Assembly (NCBI RefSeq): GCF_030177755.1
Contig: NZ_CP126539.1
Span: 3,186,001-3,250,000 of the forward strand
Length of the DNA: 64,000 nt
Direction: 5' to 3'
Origin: Devosia sp. RR2S18
GTDB lineage: Bacteria; Pseudomonadota; Alphaproteobacteria; Rhizobiales; Devosiaceae
This document shows positions 35,096-44,027 of this stretch, piece after piece. Below the pieces are notes generated by a model. It was given only the letters and a program-made list of their open reading frames with translations, was not told where the DNA came from and ran no database searches. The position numbers and the translations under genes were made by a program. Each line of letters begins with the position of its first letter. The first letter of the stretch is position 1.

Positions 35096-36462
35096 GCCGG
35101 CGACGCTGGATGCCGACCCGGTTTCTAGTTGCCTCCGTAGCCATGGCGATTCTCTTTGCGCTTCTGGTTGCCGCATCGGTGCGCCTGGTCGCTAGCGAAA
35201 ACGAGTTGGGCGGCGATGTTGCCGAGGACATGGTTTGGCTCTCCAGCCAGGCACAGTACGAGGCAGTGCGCTTCGCGGAAGCTGCCGCGCATCATGCTGC
35301 TGGCGGGCTCCCCCTCGATGAAGTGCAACTCCGTCTTGATGTCCTGGCGAGCCGTCTTTCCGTGCTGGAGCAGGGAGAGCCACGTCGCCAGATAGGCGCC
35401 CTCGGTTTCAGCGAGGACCTAGCGGGGCACCGCGCCATTCTCGCGGACGCAGCAGAGCGGATCGCCTTGATCGCTGATGACGCCCGCCAGCTGGAGTGGA
35501 TCCGCGAGAACATCCTCGCCCTGGCGCAAACGCTGCGCGGCACCGCCAACGCGGCTCTCCTCGCCGAACGACAACAGGACGTGGTGCTGCGCGACCAACG
35601 CAAGCGCATGCTGCTCGAGATTCTCGGCGCGCTCGCTGCGACTATGCTGACGGGTTTGCTTCTGGCAGTGATCCTGGTGCGGGATCAACGCAACATTGCC
35701 AACGCCGAAGCCGCGCTCGAGCGCGAGCGTCAGGTCTCCAAGCTGCACCGGTCCTTCATCTCGGTGGTTTCCCATCAATTTCGCACCCCCATTGCCATTG
35801 TGGATGCAAGCGCCCAGCGCATGATCCGCCGGGGCGCTTCGATGAGTGTCGAAGAAATTTCGGTACGTGCACAAAAGATGCGGGACGCATGCCTGCGGCT
35901 GACGCGGCTCATGGAAAGCACCCTGGATGCCGCTCGCCTGGAAGAGGGTGAGATCCGGTTCAATCCGCTGCCCTGCGACGTGGGACAATTATTGCACCGG
36001 GTCTGCGATACGCGGCCTGACTTCGAACAGGGCCGGATCGAGCTAAGGATTGCCGATCTGCCGAGCTCGGCTCTGGTCGACGAAACACTGCTCGAGCAGG
36101 CGGTGCAAAACTTGGTCTCGAACGCCCTCAAATACTCACCACAGGACACCAGCATCACCGTCGAGGGAGGCAAGGCCCGAGAAGAATTGTTCATCCGGGT
36201 GCGCGACCGAGGTGTCGGCATTCCAGCGGATGAGTTGGGATCATTGTTCCAGCGGTTTTTCCGAGCCCGTACGGCAGCCAACGTGGCGGGTACTGGTATT
36301 GGCTTGAGCTTTGCCGCCCACATTCTCAAACTGCATGGTGGGACCGTGGAGGTGGAAAGTGAAGAGGGTCGCGGCTCGACCTTCACGCTGCGCCTCCCCT
36401 ATCGCCCGGCGGAAGCTCCCAGTTCGCCATCCGATGTGGCCGTTTCCGAATTGGCGCTCTGA
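35092..36462 (+). CDS. Sensor histidine kinase
   Basis: The 456-residue inner-membrane kinase has a first membrane segment near residues 10-35, a helical periplasmic region of about 145 residues, a second segment (GALAATMLTGLLLAVILV) near residue 190, then HisKA with SVVSHQFRTPIAI (phospho-His near 228). The ATPase domain has NLVSNALKYSP near 342, VRDRGVGIPADELG and GTGIGLSFAAHI. ATG 35092 overlaps the upstream periplasmic-protein stop, and a response regulator follows after two bases. It likely senses the periplasmic partner's state and phosphorylates that regulator. Confidence 0.92.
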   Translation: MSRRRWMPTRFLVASVAMAILFALLVAASVRLVASENELGGDVAEDMVWLSSQAQYEAVRFAEAAAHHAAGGLPLDEVQLRLDVLASRLSVLEQGEPRRQIGALGFSEDLAGHRAILADAAERIALIADDARQLEWIRENILALAQTLRGTANAALLAERQQDVVLRDQRKRMLLEILGALAATMLTGLLLAVILVRDQRNIANAEAALERERQVSKLHRSFISVVSHQFRTPIAIVDASAQRMIRRGASMSVEEISVRAQKMRDACLRLTRLMESTLDAARLEEGEIRFNPLPCDVGQLLHRVCDTRPDFEQGRIELRIADLPSSALVDETLLEQAVQNLVSNALKYSPQDTSITVEGGKAREELFIRVRDRGVGIPADELGSLFQRFFRARTAANVAGTGIGLSFAAHILKLHGGTVEVESEEGRGSTFTLRLPYRPAEAPSSPSDVAVSELAL

Positions 36463-36464
36463 TC

Positions 36465-37499
36465 ATGCCGACCACCATTCTCTGCGTGGAAGACGAAGCC
36501 GATTTGCGAGCCGACCTCGCGGAGGAATTGCTGGCCGCCGGCTATGATGTCGTTGAAGCCAGCAACGGAGAAGAAGCCCTGGACTATCTTGGCCATAGCC
36601 GGCCAGACCTGGTCCTGTGCGATATCACTATGCCGAAAATGTCAGGGCTCGAGCTCCTGGCGCGGGTTCGGGAGCAGCCGGCATTTGCCGACCTGCCGTT
36701 CATCTTCCTCACGGCGCTGGCGGGACGCCGTGACGTTATCGCAGGCAAGGCCGCCGGCGTCGACGACTACCTCACCAAGCCCATCGATTTCGACCTGATG
36801 CTGATTACAATCGCAGCCAGGCTGGAGCAGGTTGCGCGCATCAAGGGGATCACTCCTCCAGTTGCTCCGGTTGAACCGATCAGCATTGGCTCGGCCCTGC
36901 TCGGCGCCAACGAAGCGTTGAACCGAATGGCGGTCGGCATTTTCCTGTTGGACGCCGAGCGCAAGGTGGTCTTTCGCAACCGGCGGGCAGAGGACTTGCT
37001 CGGGGAGGCCGACGGCATCACCCTGTCGCGCGACGGTCTGCTGCGGGGCGAAAAGCCTCAGCAGACTAACGCCCTCCGCGAGATGATCGATCTAGCCTTG
37101 TCGCGGGCTGCAGCCGGATCGCGCCAGCCGACCCAAGCTCTGGCCCTGTCGCGCAATTCAGGTCGCCGCTCGCTATTTGCAATTGCCTGCCCCGTGGCGC
37201 GTGAGCCTGTGGCTACGGGCGAGCCCGTCGTGGCCGTCTTCGTTTCCGACCCCGAACGCCGGCTCAGCCAGGCTGCTGAGGCTGTGGCACAGCTCTATGG
37301 CCTTACCCCGGCGGAAACCCGACTCGCGATGGCGCTCTCGAAGGGTCTGCGCCTCGACGAGATTGCGGACGAGTTCGGTATTTCCCGCAACACAGTCAAC
37401 TACACGATGAAGAACCTCTTCCGCAAAACCGATACAGACCGACAGGCAGATCTAATCAGTCTCTTCATCTCCAGCCCACTGATCCTCGAGAGCGACTAG
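36465..37499 (+). CDS. Response regulator with PAS-like middle and LuxR-type DNA-binding domain
   Basis: The 344-residue regulator has a receiver domain with acidic pocket VEDEAD, phospho-acceptor Asp53 (LVLCDITMP) and Lys105 (YLTKP). The middle part, residues about 145-260, looks PAS-like (MAVGIFLLDAERKVVFRNRR). A C-terminal LuxR-type helix-turn-helix is present (LTPAETRLAMALSKGLRLDE then FGISRNTVNYTMKNLFRKT). A PAS-like insert between receiver and LuxR domain is unusual and may bind a second signal. It lies two bases after the kinase. The target genes are not known. Confidence 0.9.
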   Translation: MPTTILCVEDEADLRADLAEELLAAGYDVVEASNGEEALDYLGHSRPDLVLCDITMPKMSGLELLARVREQPAFADLPFIFLTALAGRRDVIAGKAAGVDDYLTKPIDFDLMLITIAARLEQVARIKGITPPVAPVEPISIGSALLGANEALNRMAVGIFLLDAERKVVFRNRRAEDLLGEADGITLSRDGLLRGEKPQQTNALREMIDLALSRAAAGSRQPTQALALSRNSGRRSLFAIACPVAREPVATGEPVVAVFVSDPERRLSQAAEAVAQLYGLTPAETRLAMALSKGLRLDEIADEFGISRNTVNYTMKNLFRKTDTDRQADLISLFISSPLILESD

Positions 37500-37560
37500 C
37501 TGCTTGGCTGGAACGAAAGGGCGAGCTTCTACTTAACAAGGCTTCAGCGGGAACCAAGTC

Positions 37561-39735
37561 TTGCCTCAGATCCACCCAACTTTCCGCAGCCGCCAGCGCC
37601 GCCCTGCCTTCGAGGCGGTCGCGACTTTCGCCATTATCGCAGCCCTGCTCTATCTTGGTGCCGGCATCATCGTCCCGGTGGTTCTGGCAACCCTGCTAGC
37701 CTTCGCGCTGACGCCGCTCGTCACTTGGCTCAACCGGCGGCTCCACCTCCCCGACCCCATGGCCGTGATCCTGGCAGTTCTGCTTGCCGCCAGTGTTTTG
37801 GGGGGGTTTGTCTTCCTGGCCGGTATTCAGGTGGCACGGCTGGCGCAGGAACTGCCCGCGTATCAACAGACCATCTCGGCCAAGATCGAGGGCTTGCAGG
37901 AGAGCCTGGGCGGCAGCGTGCTGCTCGACCGGATCAACAACACGATCGGCGACCTCAGCCAGCAACTCTCGGGGCCTGAGGAGGGTGAGGCGCTTCCGCG
38001 TGGCGAGCCCGTGCCCGTTACCATCTCCAACGAAATTGGCCCGATGGGCATTCTCACCTCCGTGCTGGGCTCGATTATTGGCCCGGTAGCCACGGTTGCC
38101 ATCGTGACTGTGTTCCTGATTTTCCTGCTGATGGGGCGCGCCGATCTGCAGGAACGCTTCATTCGCCTAGTCGGCGGCGGGGGCTATTCCAAGACCAATA
38201 TGGCAATTGCCGATGCCAGCAAGCGCGTCGGTCGTTATCTCCTGATCCAACTCAGTATTAACGTCACCTACGGCTTCATCTTCGGGGTCGGCCTATGGTT
38301 GATCGGGGTACCCAGTGCCGTGCTTTGGGGCCTGCTCATCATTCTCTTCCGCTACATCCCCTTCGTCGGCGCCCTGATCATCGCTGTCGTGCCGTTCATG
38401 CTCGCCTTCGCGGTCGACCCCGGCTGGAACATGCTCCTGATGTCGGTTGGCCTCTTCCTGGTGCTGGACCTCACCACGGCCAACGCGGTGGAGCCACGGC
38501 TTTACGGCTCTAGCACCGGCGTTTCGGCCATTGCTATTCTTCTCTCCGCCATGTTTTGGGCGACACTTTGGGGACCGATCGGGCTGATCCTGGCTACGCC
38601 GATGACGGTGTGCCTCGTGGTTATTGGCCGGCACTTGCCGCAGTTCCAGTTCCTCGAAACCTTGCTGGGCAGCGAGCCTGTGCTTTCTCCCCCCGAGCGC
38701 CTCTACCAGCGCATGCTCAAAGGAGATGCCGAGGACGCTATCGACATGACGGACGAGTATGTGGAGGAGCATGGCGCCGGGCAGTATCTGCGCGAGGTCA
38801 TGTTGCCAGCGCTCCACCTGGCGAACCGGGAACTATCGGATCGCCCGGAGGCGCTGCATCAGCGGCGGCAATTGGTTCAATCGTTCGAGGCAGTGCTCGA
38901 AGAGATCGCCGAGGCAGATCACACCGAGCACAGCAATGTGCTGTTGGTCGGTGGGCGGAGCGAGATCGACGAGTGTGCAGCGCGGCTGCTGGCAATCACG
39001 TTGGATGATGCAGGCGTCGGCAGCACTGTCCTTCCACCCGTGGCCGTCCGCCAGGAGGCTATTGGAAGGCTGGATCTCGACGGCGTCGACCTGGTGACGC
39101 TGGTCTTTCTCGGCGCCGTCAACCGCGCCCAGACCCGCTACGTCTCCCGACGCATTCATCGCATGGCACCCCGGGTGAAGGTTGTCGTCTGTGCACTCAG
39201 CGACGAACAACGCGGTGAAACCATCGAGACCCTGCATATCGACGCCATCTACCGGTCCATGGGAGATGCCGTTGAGGGGATCGCTGATAGCGCCAACTGG
39301 CTCGATAAGCCGCCGCGCGGGGAACCGGGCAAGACACGCCCATTTGCAGGTGCCGGTCGCGGCGACGATGCACTGGGCCGCGCCGTTCAGCAGGTCGCCG
39401 ATAGCTTTGCCGTACCTGTCGCCACGATCAATCTGATCGAAGATGAGCGGCACATGGAAGAGGAAGACGCGTTCCGCCTGACGCGCCTAGTGGTAGATAC
39501 CGGAGAACCGTTGGTCATTCATTCGGAAACGCCAAACCCCCTGGTGGGGGACAACGCCTATCTCCAGACCAACGGCGTTGATCTTTATGCCGGAGCGCCC
39601 CTGACCCTTGCAGATGGGCGTTGCGTGGGTGCCTTGGTGCTTCTGGACTACGAACCGCGCGCCTTCAGCGAGGACGATGTTGCGCGCCTCAAAGAAGCTG
39701 CCGAGGATCTGGTGCGCCGCTTCGCCGGGATCTGA
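37561..39735 (+). CDS. PerM/AI-2E-family transporter with C-terminal GAF-like extension
   Basis: The 724-residue protein begins with the PerM/AI-2E exporter domain: seven to eight membrane segments over residues 1-380, with VLATLLAFALTPLVTWLNRR, LLIILFRYIPFVGALIIAVV and ILATPMTVCLVVIGRHLP. Residues about 450-590 look like a Rossmann or B12-binding-like fold (NVLLVGGRSEIDECAARLLA). Residues about 600-724 resemble a GAF domain (VAVPVATINLIEDER-like text and GAPLTLADGRCVGALVLLDY). Typical members are about 350 residues, so half of this protein is extra. The start is TTG 37561; no ATG occurs before residue 67. The transported substrate is unknown. Confidence 0.8.
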   Translation: MPQIHPTFRSRQRRPAFEAVATFAIIAALLYLGAGIIVPVVLATLLAFALTPLVTWLNRRLHLPDPMAVILAVLLAASVLGGFVFLAGIQVARLAQELPAYQQTISAKIEGLQESLGGSVLLDRINNTIGDLSQQLSGPEEGEALPRGEPVPVTISNEIGPMGILTSVLGSIIGPVATVAIVTVFLIFLLMGRADLQERFIRLVGGGGYSKTNMAIADASKRVGRYLLIQLSINVTYGFIFGVGLWLIGVPSAVLWGLLIILFRYIPFVGALIIAVVPFMLAFAVDPGWNMLLMSVGLFLVLDLTTANAVEPRLYGSSTGVSAIAILLSAMFWATLWGPIGLILATPMTVCLVVIGRHLPQFQFLETLLGSEPVLSPPERLYQRMLKGDAEDAIDMTDEYVEEHGAGQYLREVMLPALHLANRELSDRPEALHQRRQLVQSFEAVLEEIAEADHTEHSNVLLVGGRSEIDECAARLLAITLDDAGVGSTVLPPVAVRQEAIGRLDLDGVDLVTLVFLGAVNRAQTRYVSRRIHRMAPRVKVVVCALSDEQRGETIETLHIDAIYRSMGDAVEGIADSANWLDKPPRGEPGKTRPFAGAGRGDDALGRAVQQVADSFAVPVATINLIEDERHMEEEDAFRLTRLVVDTGEPLVIHSETPNPLVGDNAYLQTNGVDLYAGAPLTLADGRCVGALVLLDYEPRAFSEDDVARLKEAAEDLVRRFAGI

Positions 39736-39755
39736 TTCCACCGTTTAGCGCTGTC

Positions 39756-40247
39756 TCATGATCGCGGCTTGTTCGCCTCGGCCTGCGGCAGCGGCGACAG
39801 CCTGACTTTGCCGTGCTCGAGCCAATCCAACAGATCGTTTAGCGTATTGTAGAAGTAGGGCACTGCGGGTCGCTGCTGCACTTCGCGCACAGGCATCCAC
39901 GCGCAGGCGCGCACCTCGTCAGGCGCGAGGTGCAGTAGGGGGACCTCCTCCAGTAGCAAGGCAAAGGCCACATATTCGAATGCTGTGCTGCCTTTCCCAA
40001 CAAGGTAGCTGGCGATCTCGCTGAGGGCGCCGGGCGCGGTTTTGAGCCCGATTTCTTCCCCGAGCTCTCGCACGATGCACTGCCGTGGCGTTTCGCCGTC
40101 TTCGATCTTGCCGGTGGGGATGCCCCAATGAAGACCCAGCGGCTTGTGGGCCTGTCGCTGCGTGAGCAGCACGTGACCCCTCACCAGGCAAAAACAGCCT
40201 GCAGCTCGGAAAGCCACAGGTTTATCTGACGTCTTGTGCCGGATCAT
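39756..40247 (-). CDS. NUDIX hydrolase
   Basis: The 163-residue protein has a complete Nudix box at residues 46-68 (GKIEDGETPRQCIVRELGEE then IGL), which binds Mg2+ and cleaves nucleoside-diphosphate-X substrates. The N-terminus carries an AAGCFCLVRGHVLLTQR beta-strand block. The substrate is not predictable. It lies 12 bases downstream of the RNA methyltransferase gene on the same strand, so the two are probably co-transcribed. Confidence 0.9.
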   Translation of the reverse strand: MIRHKTSDKPVAFRAAGCFCLVRGHVLLTQRQAHKPLGLHWGIPTGKIEDGETPRQCIVRELGEEIGLKTAPGALSEIASYLVGKGSTAFEYVAFALLLEEVPLLHLAPDEVRACAWMPVREVQQRPAVPYFYNTLNDLLDWLEHGKVRLSPLPQAEANKPRS

Positions 40248-40259
40248 GCCGTAGTAAGG

Positions 40260-41387
40260 CTAAGTAACGCGCTTTGGCAGGGGCGGAGTTTGAAAGAGCG
40301 TGATGCGTAGGCCGCCGTGCAGCACTGGGGGACCGGGCTCCAAAAACGGCAGGCCGGTGGCTCGTGCAAGGCCTGCGTCGGTGGTGATGATGCCCACGCG
40401 CCACCCGCCAAAGCGGCTTTTCAAAACCGCGCCCAATGAACGGTACAGCGCAGCGAGCGGTGCCTTGTTGCCGATGCGGGTGCCATAGGGCGGATTGACG
40501 ATCACGAGGCCCGGCGGGCCTTCGGGACAAGCTAAGTCTTCGATCGACAACTGCTCGAAAAGGGTGAGTTCCGCCACCCCTGCCCGCCCGGCATTCTCTG
40601 TGCTCATCCGGATTGCGCCCGCGTCCCGGTCACTGCCGTAGTGCCGAATGGCTGACGTCTGTGGGGCGGCGGCGGAACGCAATGCGTTCCACGCATCGGG
40701 ATCGAACGTCTTCAGTTGCTGGAAGGCAAAGGAGCGTTCACGGCCAGGCTTCACCCCCGCCGCAATCTCGGCCGCCTCGATCACGAAGGTGCCTGAGCCA
40801 CACATAGGGTCCAGCACAGGCTCGTTCCCGCCATACCCACACTGCCGCAGGAACAGTGCCGCCATGGTCTCGCGCATGGGGGCGCGGTTAACGGCTTCCT
40901 TGAAGCCGCGCTTGTGGAGGGACTCCCCCGTCGTGTCGATGCTGACGGTGACCAAATCGTCTTCGATCCGCACCATCACCCGCACTTCCGCGTCTTCGGC
41001 TATGGGTGCTCCCAGCTCTTCCCTGATGGCGGTCGCCACCCGCTGGGCCGCCGCGCCGGCGTGATAGATGCGCGACCGCTTGCACGCGGCCTCTACTTTC
41101 ACCGGTATATCGGCGCGCAGGACCTCGCCCCACGCGATCTTGCGTGCCCGCTTGTCCAATTGTGCCAGATGCATGGCCCGAAATGACCCGATGCGCGCCA
41201 GTACGCGGGTTGCACCACGCAATTCGAGATTGGCGCGCCACACGTCGGGCCAATCTCCAAGGAGGGCTACGCCGCCATCGGTGACCTTTGCACCGGTAAA
41301 CCCAACCGCATGGGCCTCCTCGCGAAGCCCCGCTTCGAGCCCCGGCGTCGCGACAAGATAGATTTCGAAGGTGCTGGGTTCAGTCAT
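40260..41387 (-). CDS. THUMP-domain RNA methyltransferase (RlmL N-terminal type)
   Basis: The 375-residue protein has an N-terminal ferredoxin-like/THUMP RNA-binding region (FEIYLVATPGLEAGLREEA, FREE of signal) and a C-terminal Rossmann methyltransferase with PVLDPMCGSGTFVIEAAEIA and the base-methylating motif IVNPPYGTRIG. This matches the RlmL/YcbY N-terminal half, which makes N2-methylguanine in 23S rRNA. ATG 41387 begins MTEPSTFEIYLVATPG; an ATG three codons earlier is possible. The exact target base is inferred from the family. Confidence 0.87.
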   Translation of the reverse strand: MTEPSTFEIYLVATPGLEAGLREEAHAVGFTGAKVTDGGVALLGDWPDVWRANLELRGATRVLARIGSFRAMHLAQLDKRARKIAWGEVLRADIPVKVEAACKRSRIYHAGAAAQRVATAIREELGAPIAEDAEVRVMVRIEDDLVTVSIDTTGESLHKRGFKEAVNRAPMRETMAALFLRQCGYGGNEPVLDPMCGSGTFVIEAAEIAAGVKPGRERSFAFQQLKTFDPDAWNALRSAAAPQTSAIRHYGSDRDAGAIRMSTENAGRAGVAELTLFEQLSIEDLACPEGPPGLVIVNPPYGTRIGNKAPLAALYRSLGAVLKSRFGGWRVGIITTDAGLARATGLPFLEPGPPVLHGGLRITLFQTPPLPKRVT

Positions 41388-41483
41388 GAGCCACATGGGT
41401 AGGGAGAAGGCACCCGCCCTAGCACGCGCAGGCCTAGACCACCAAGGCTCTTGGCGCTGTGCCGAGCCACGGAGCGATCAGTC

Positions 41484-41513
41484 GGTGAAGCGGCTTCGTG
41501 AAGCCGCTTCACC
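41484..41513. terminator. Long hairpin downstream of glgX
   Basis: A perfect 14-bp stem (GGTGAAGCGGCTTC against GAAGCCGCTTCACC) with a two-base centre starts six bases after the glgX stop on the minus strand. No T-run follows, so it could be a terminator with poor U-tract or a 3'-end protecting structure. Confidence 0.6.
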
Positions 41514-41518
41514 GGTGA

Positions 41519-43843
41519 CTACTTCAGGAGATCGGGCAGCGGCGCTTCGGCGACGTCCAGAATGGCGCCGACCCCTTGCCGTAACTCGCGGCGATGCTGT
41601 TGGTCCGAACCCGCCACAAACAGCAGGAACGACCGCCCGGTGACCTCATAGGTGTGGCCGAATGGGAAGCGCGGCGCATCGGTTCGTCCGGGTTGGTTGG
41701 TATCGATCAGTCCAACCCAGTCCTGTGCCTCGGGCACCTCCGGCAGCACGAACTCGACCACGTCGTGGTGTGCGTTGAACACCAGCAGCAAGGTGGCGTC
41801 CGATCCACGCTTACGGATGCCGGTCGGCTGCGCTCGACCATCGAGCAGCATGCCGAAACACTTCGCGGCTGGATCGCCCCACTGCTCCTGGGTCAGCTCC
41901 TCCCCATGAGGCGACATCCAGGTCACGTCCCTGACCTCGAGTTCCTCATTATAGGTGCCGACCAAATAGCGTCCGCGATGCAAGATGGGATAGGCCTTGC
42001 GCACCGCGATGAGCTTGCGAGTGAACTCGATCAGGTCCTTGCCAGCAGGGTCGATCCCGTCCCAGTTCAGCCAGGTTATCTCGTTGTCCTGCGCATAGGC
42101 ATTGTTGTTGCCCTTTTGGGTATGGCCGAATTCGTCGCCGGCCAACATCATGGGGGTTCCCTGCGACAGGAGCAGGGTCGCTAGCAGATTGCGCTTCTGC
42201 CGCTCCCGAAGTTTTTGGATTTCTGGATCATCGGTTGGCCCCTCCTCTCCATGATTCCAGGAGTGATTGTTGGAGTGACCATCGCGGTTCTCCTCCCCAT
42301 TCGCCTCATTGTGCTTGTCATTGTAGGAGACAAGATCGTTGAGGTTGAAGCCATCATGGGCGGTGATGAAGTTGACGCTCGAATACGGCTTGCGCCCGCG
42401 CTTGTTGAAGAGGTCGCCCGACCCGGAAATGCGGGACGCCATCTCGGAAAGTTTGCCCTCTTCGCCCTTCCAGAAGGCGCGTACTGTGTCGCGGTATTTG
42501 TCGTTCCACTCGGCCCAACCCGGTGGGAACTGCCCCACCTGGTAACCGCCGGGGCCAATGTCCCAGGGCTCGGCGATCAGCTTGACACTCGAGAGCACCG
42601 GATCCTGGCGGCAGGCATCCAGGAACCCGCCGCCTTCATCGAAGCCATGTGGCTCACGCGCCAGGATCGTCGCCAGATCGAACCGGAATCCGTCAACCCG
42701 CATCTGCGTTGCCCAATATCGCAACGAGTCAGCCACCATCTGTAGCACCCGGGGGTGCGAAAGGTTCACTGTATTGCCGGTCCCGGTGTCGTTTATATAG
42801 TACCGCTTCTGGTCGGGCAGCAGGCGATAATAGTTTGCGTTGTCGATGCCCTTGAAACTCAGATGCGGTCCGAGTTCGTTGCCTTCAGCGGTATGGTTGT
42901 AGACGACGTCGAGGATAACCTCGATACCGGCAGCATGGAACTGGTTGACCATCTCCTTGAATTCATTGGCAAAGGGCGAGTGGAGATAGCGCGCCTCGGG
43001 CGCAAAGAAGCCGATGGAGTTGTAGCCCCAATAGTTTCGCAGCCCCTTGTCGACCAGATAGCCGTCATCGACAAACGCATGAACCGGCAGGAATTCGGCC
43101 GAGGTAATCCCGAGCGAGCGCAGATATTGCGCCACACGGCCATGCGCCATTCCCGCAAAAGTGCCGCGCTCCTCTTCCGGTATGTGCTTGTTTAGCTTAG
43201 TAAATCCCTTGACGTGCATCTCATAGACAATAGTCTGCTCCCACGGCACGCTCGGCCGCAGATCAGAGCCCCAGGTGAAAGCCGGGTCGATCACCCGGGC
43301 CTTGGGCACCAGATGCGCGCTGTCGCGATCGTCGAAGGAGAGGTCCTTGTCTGGAGAATCGAGCTTGTAGCCGAAGAGCTCGGGCTGCCAGATAACGTCG
43401 CCGACCAATTGCTTGGCATAGGGGTCGATCAGCAGCTTGTTATGGTTGAACCGGTGCCCCGCATCGGGCGCAAAGGGGCCGTAGACTCGGTACCCGTAGA
43501 CTGTCCCAGGGCGGGCCTCGGGCAAGTAACCGTGCCACACCTCGTCGGTATATTCGGGTAGCTCGATCCGCTCGAGTTCCTTGGTTCCTTCCATGTCGAA
43601 GAGGCACAGTTCAACTTTGGTGGCGTTGGCCGAGAAAATTGCGAAATTGACGCCGAGGCCATCCCATGTTGCTCCCAAGGGGAACGGCCGGCCCTCCCGA
43701 ATAACCGATCGGTGCATGGGGATTGGGCTACCGACGTCCCCCACGTTGTGAGCGGGAGCGCGACGCCCGGTCGTTTGCGGATTGGTGGGAGTGGCAGGTT
43801 TGGCAGGCTTATTGGTGGTCTTGGCTGGTCCAGTAGACTTCAT
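41519..43843 (-). CDS. glgX: Glycogen debranching enzyme GlgX
   Basis: The 774-residue protein has an N-terminal CBM48 domain (PFPLGATWDGLGVNFAIFSA) and a GH13 catalytic barrel with DVVYNHTAEGNELGP, GFRFDLATILA (nucleophile Asp near 389), LIAEPWDIGPGGYQVGQFP (acid/base Glu near 422) and FITAHDGFNLNDLVSYNDKH. It removes alpha-1,6 branches from glycogen limit dextrins. ATG 43843 gives a proline/threonine-rich 45-residue leader before the CBM; a later ATG (MHRSVIREG) is possible. An open frame extends 378 bases upstream into the IS element and is not real. No other glycogen genes are in the window. Confidence 0.9.
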   Translation of the reverse strand: MKSTGPAKTTNKPAKPATPTNPQTTGRRAPAHNVGDVGSPIPMHRSVIREGRPFPLGATWDGLGVNFAIFSANATKVELCLFDMEGTKELERIELPEYTDEVWHGYLPEARPGTVYGYRVYGPFAPDAGHRFNHNKLLIDPYAKQLVGDVIWQPELFGYKLDSPDKDLSFDDRDSAHLVPKARVIDPAFTWGSDLRPSVPWEQTIVYEMHVKGFTKLNKHIPEEERGTFAGMAHGRVAQYLRSLGITSAEFLPVHAFVDDGYLVDKGLRNYWGYNSIGFFAPEARYLHSPFANEFKEMVNQFHAAGIEVILDVVYNHTAEGNELGPHLSFKGIDNANYYRLLPDQKRYYINDTGTGNTVNLSHPRVLQMVADSLRYWATQMRVDGFRFDLATILAREPHGFDEGGGFLDACRQDPVLSSVKLIAEPWDIGPGGYQVGQFPPGWAEWNDKYRDTVRAFWKGEEGKLSEMASRISGSGDLFNKRGRKPYSSVNFITAHDGFNLNDLVSYNDKHNEANGEENRDGHSNNHSWNHGEEGPTDDPEIQKLRERQKRNLLATLLLSQGTPMMLAGDEFGHTQKGNNNAYAQDNEITWLNWDGIDPAGKDLIEFTRKLIAVRKAYPILHRGRYLVGTYNEELEVRDVTWMSPHGEELTQEQWGDPAAKCFGMLLDGRAQPTGIRKRGSDATLLLVFNAHHDVVEFVLPEVPEAQDWVGLIDTNQPGRTDAPRFPFGHTYEVTGRSFLLFVAGSDQQHRRELRQGVGAILDVAEAPLPDLLK

Positions 43844-43993
43844 TTGCGCCCTATAGAGTTCACCTGACGTCAGCCGGGCCGGACAAGGGGTTCGGGGCCA
43901 TGAAGCGGAATGACGGCGTGGATGTGCCAGCACGAAACTCGCCTGTGATGCTTCAGTTCCGCCACCGCTTGGCAACACCAACCGCCAGAGGAT

Positions 43994-44023
43994 TGAATAG
44001 CCCCTTGTTCTGTAGACACCTTC
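43994..44023 (+). repeat. Left inverted repeat of the IS3-family element
   Basis: The first 30 bases of the element pair with the last 30 read in reverse complement with about five mismatches. The outer 12 bases (TGAATAGCCCCT) are identical at both ends. Confidence 0.85.
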
Positions 44024-44027
44024 GGGG

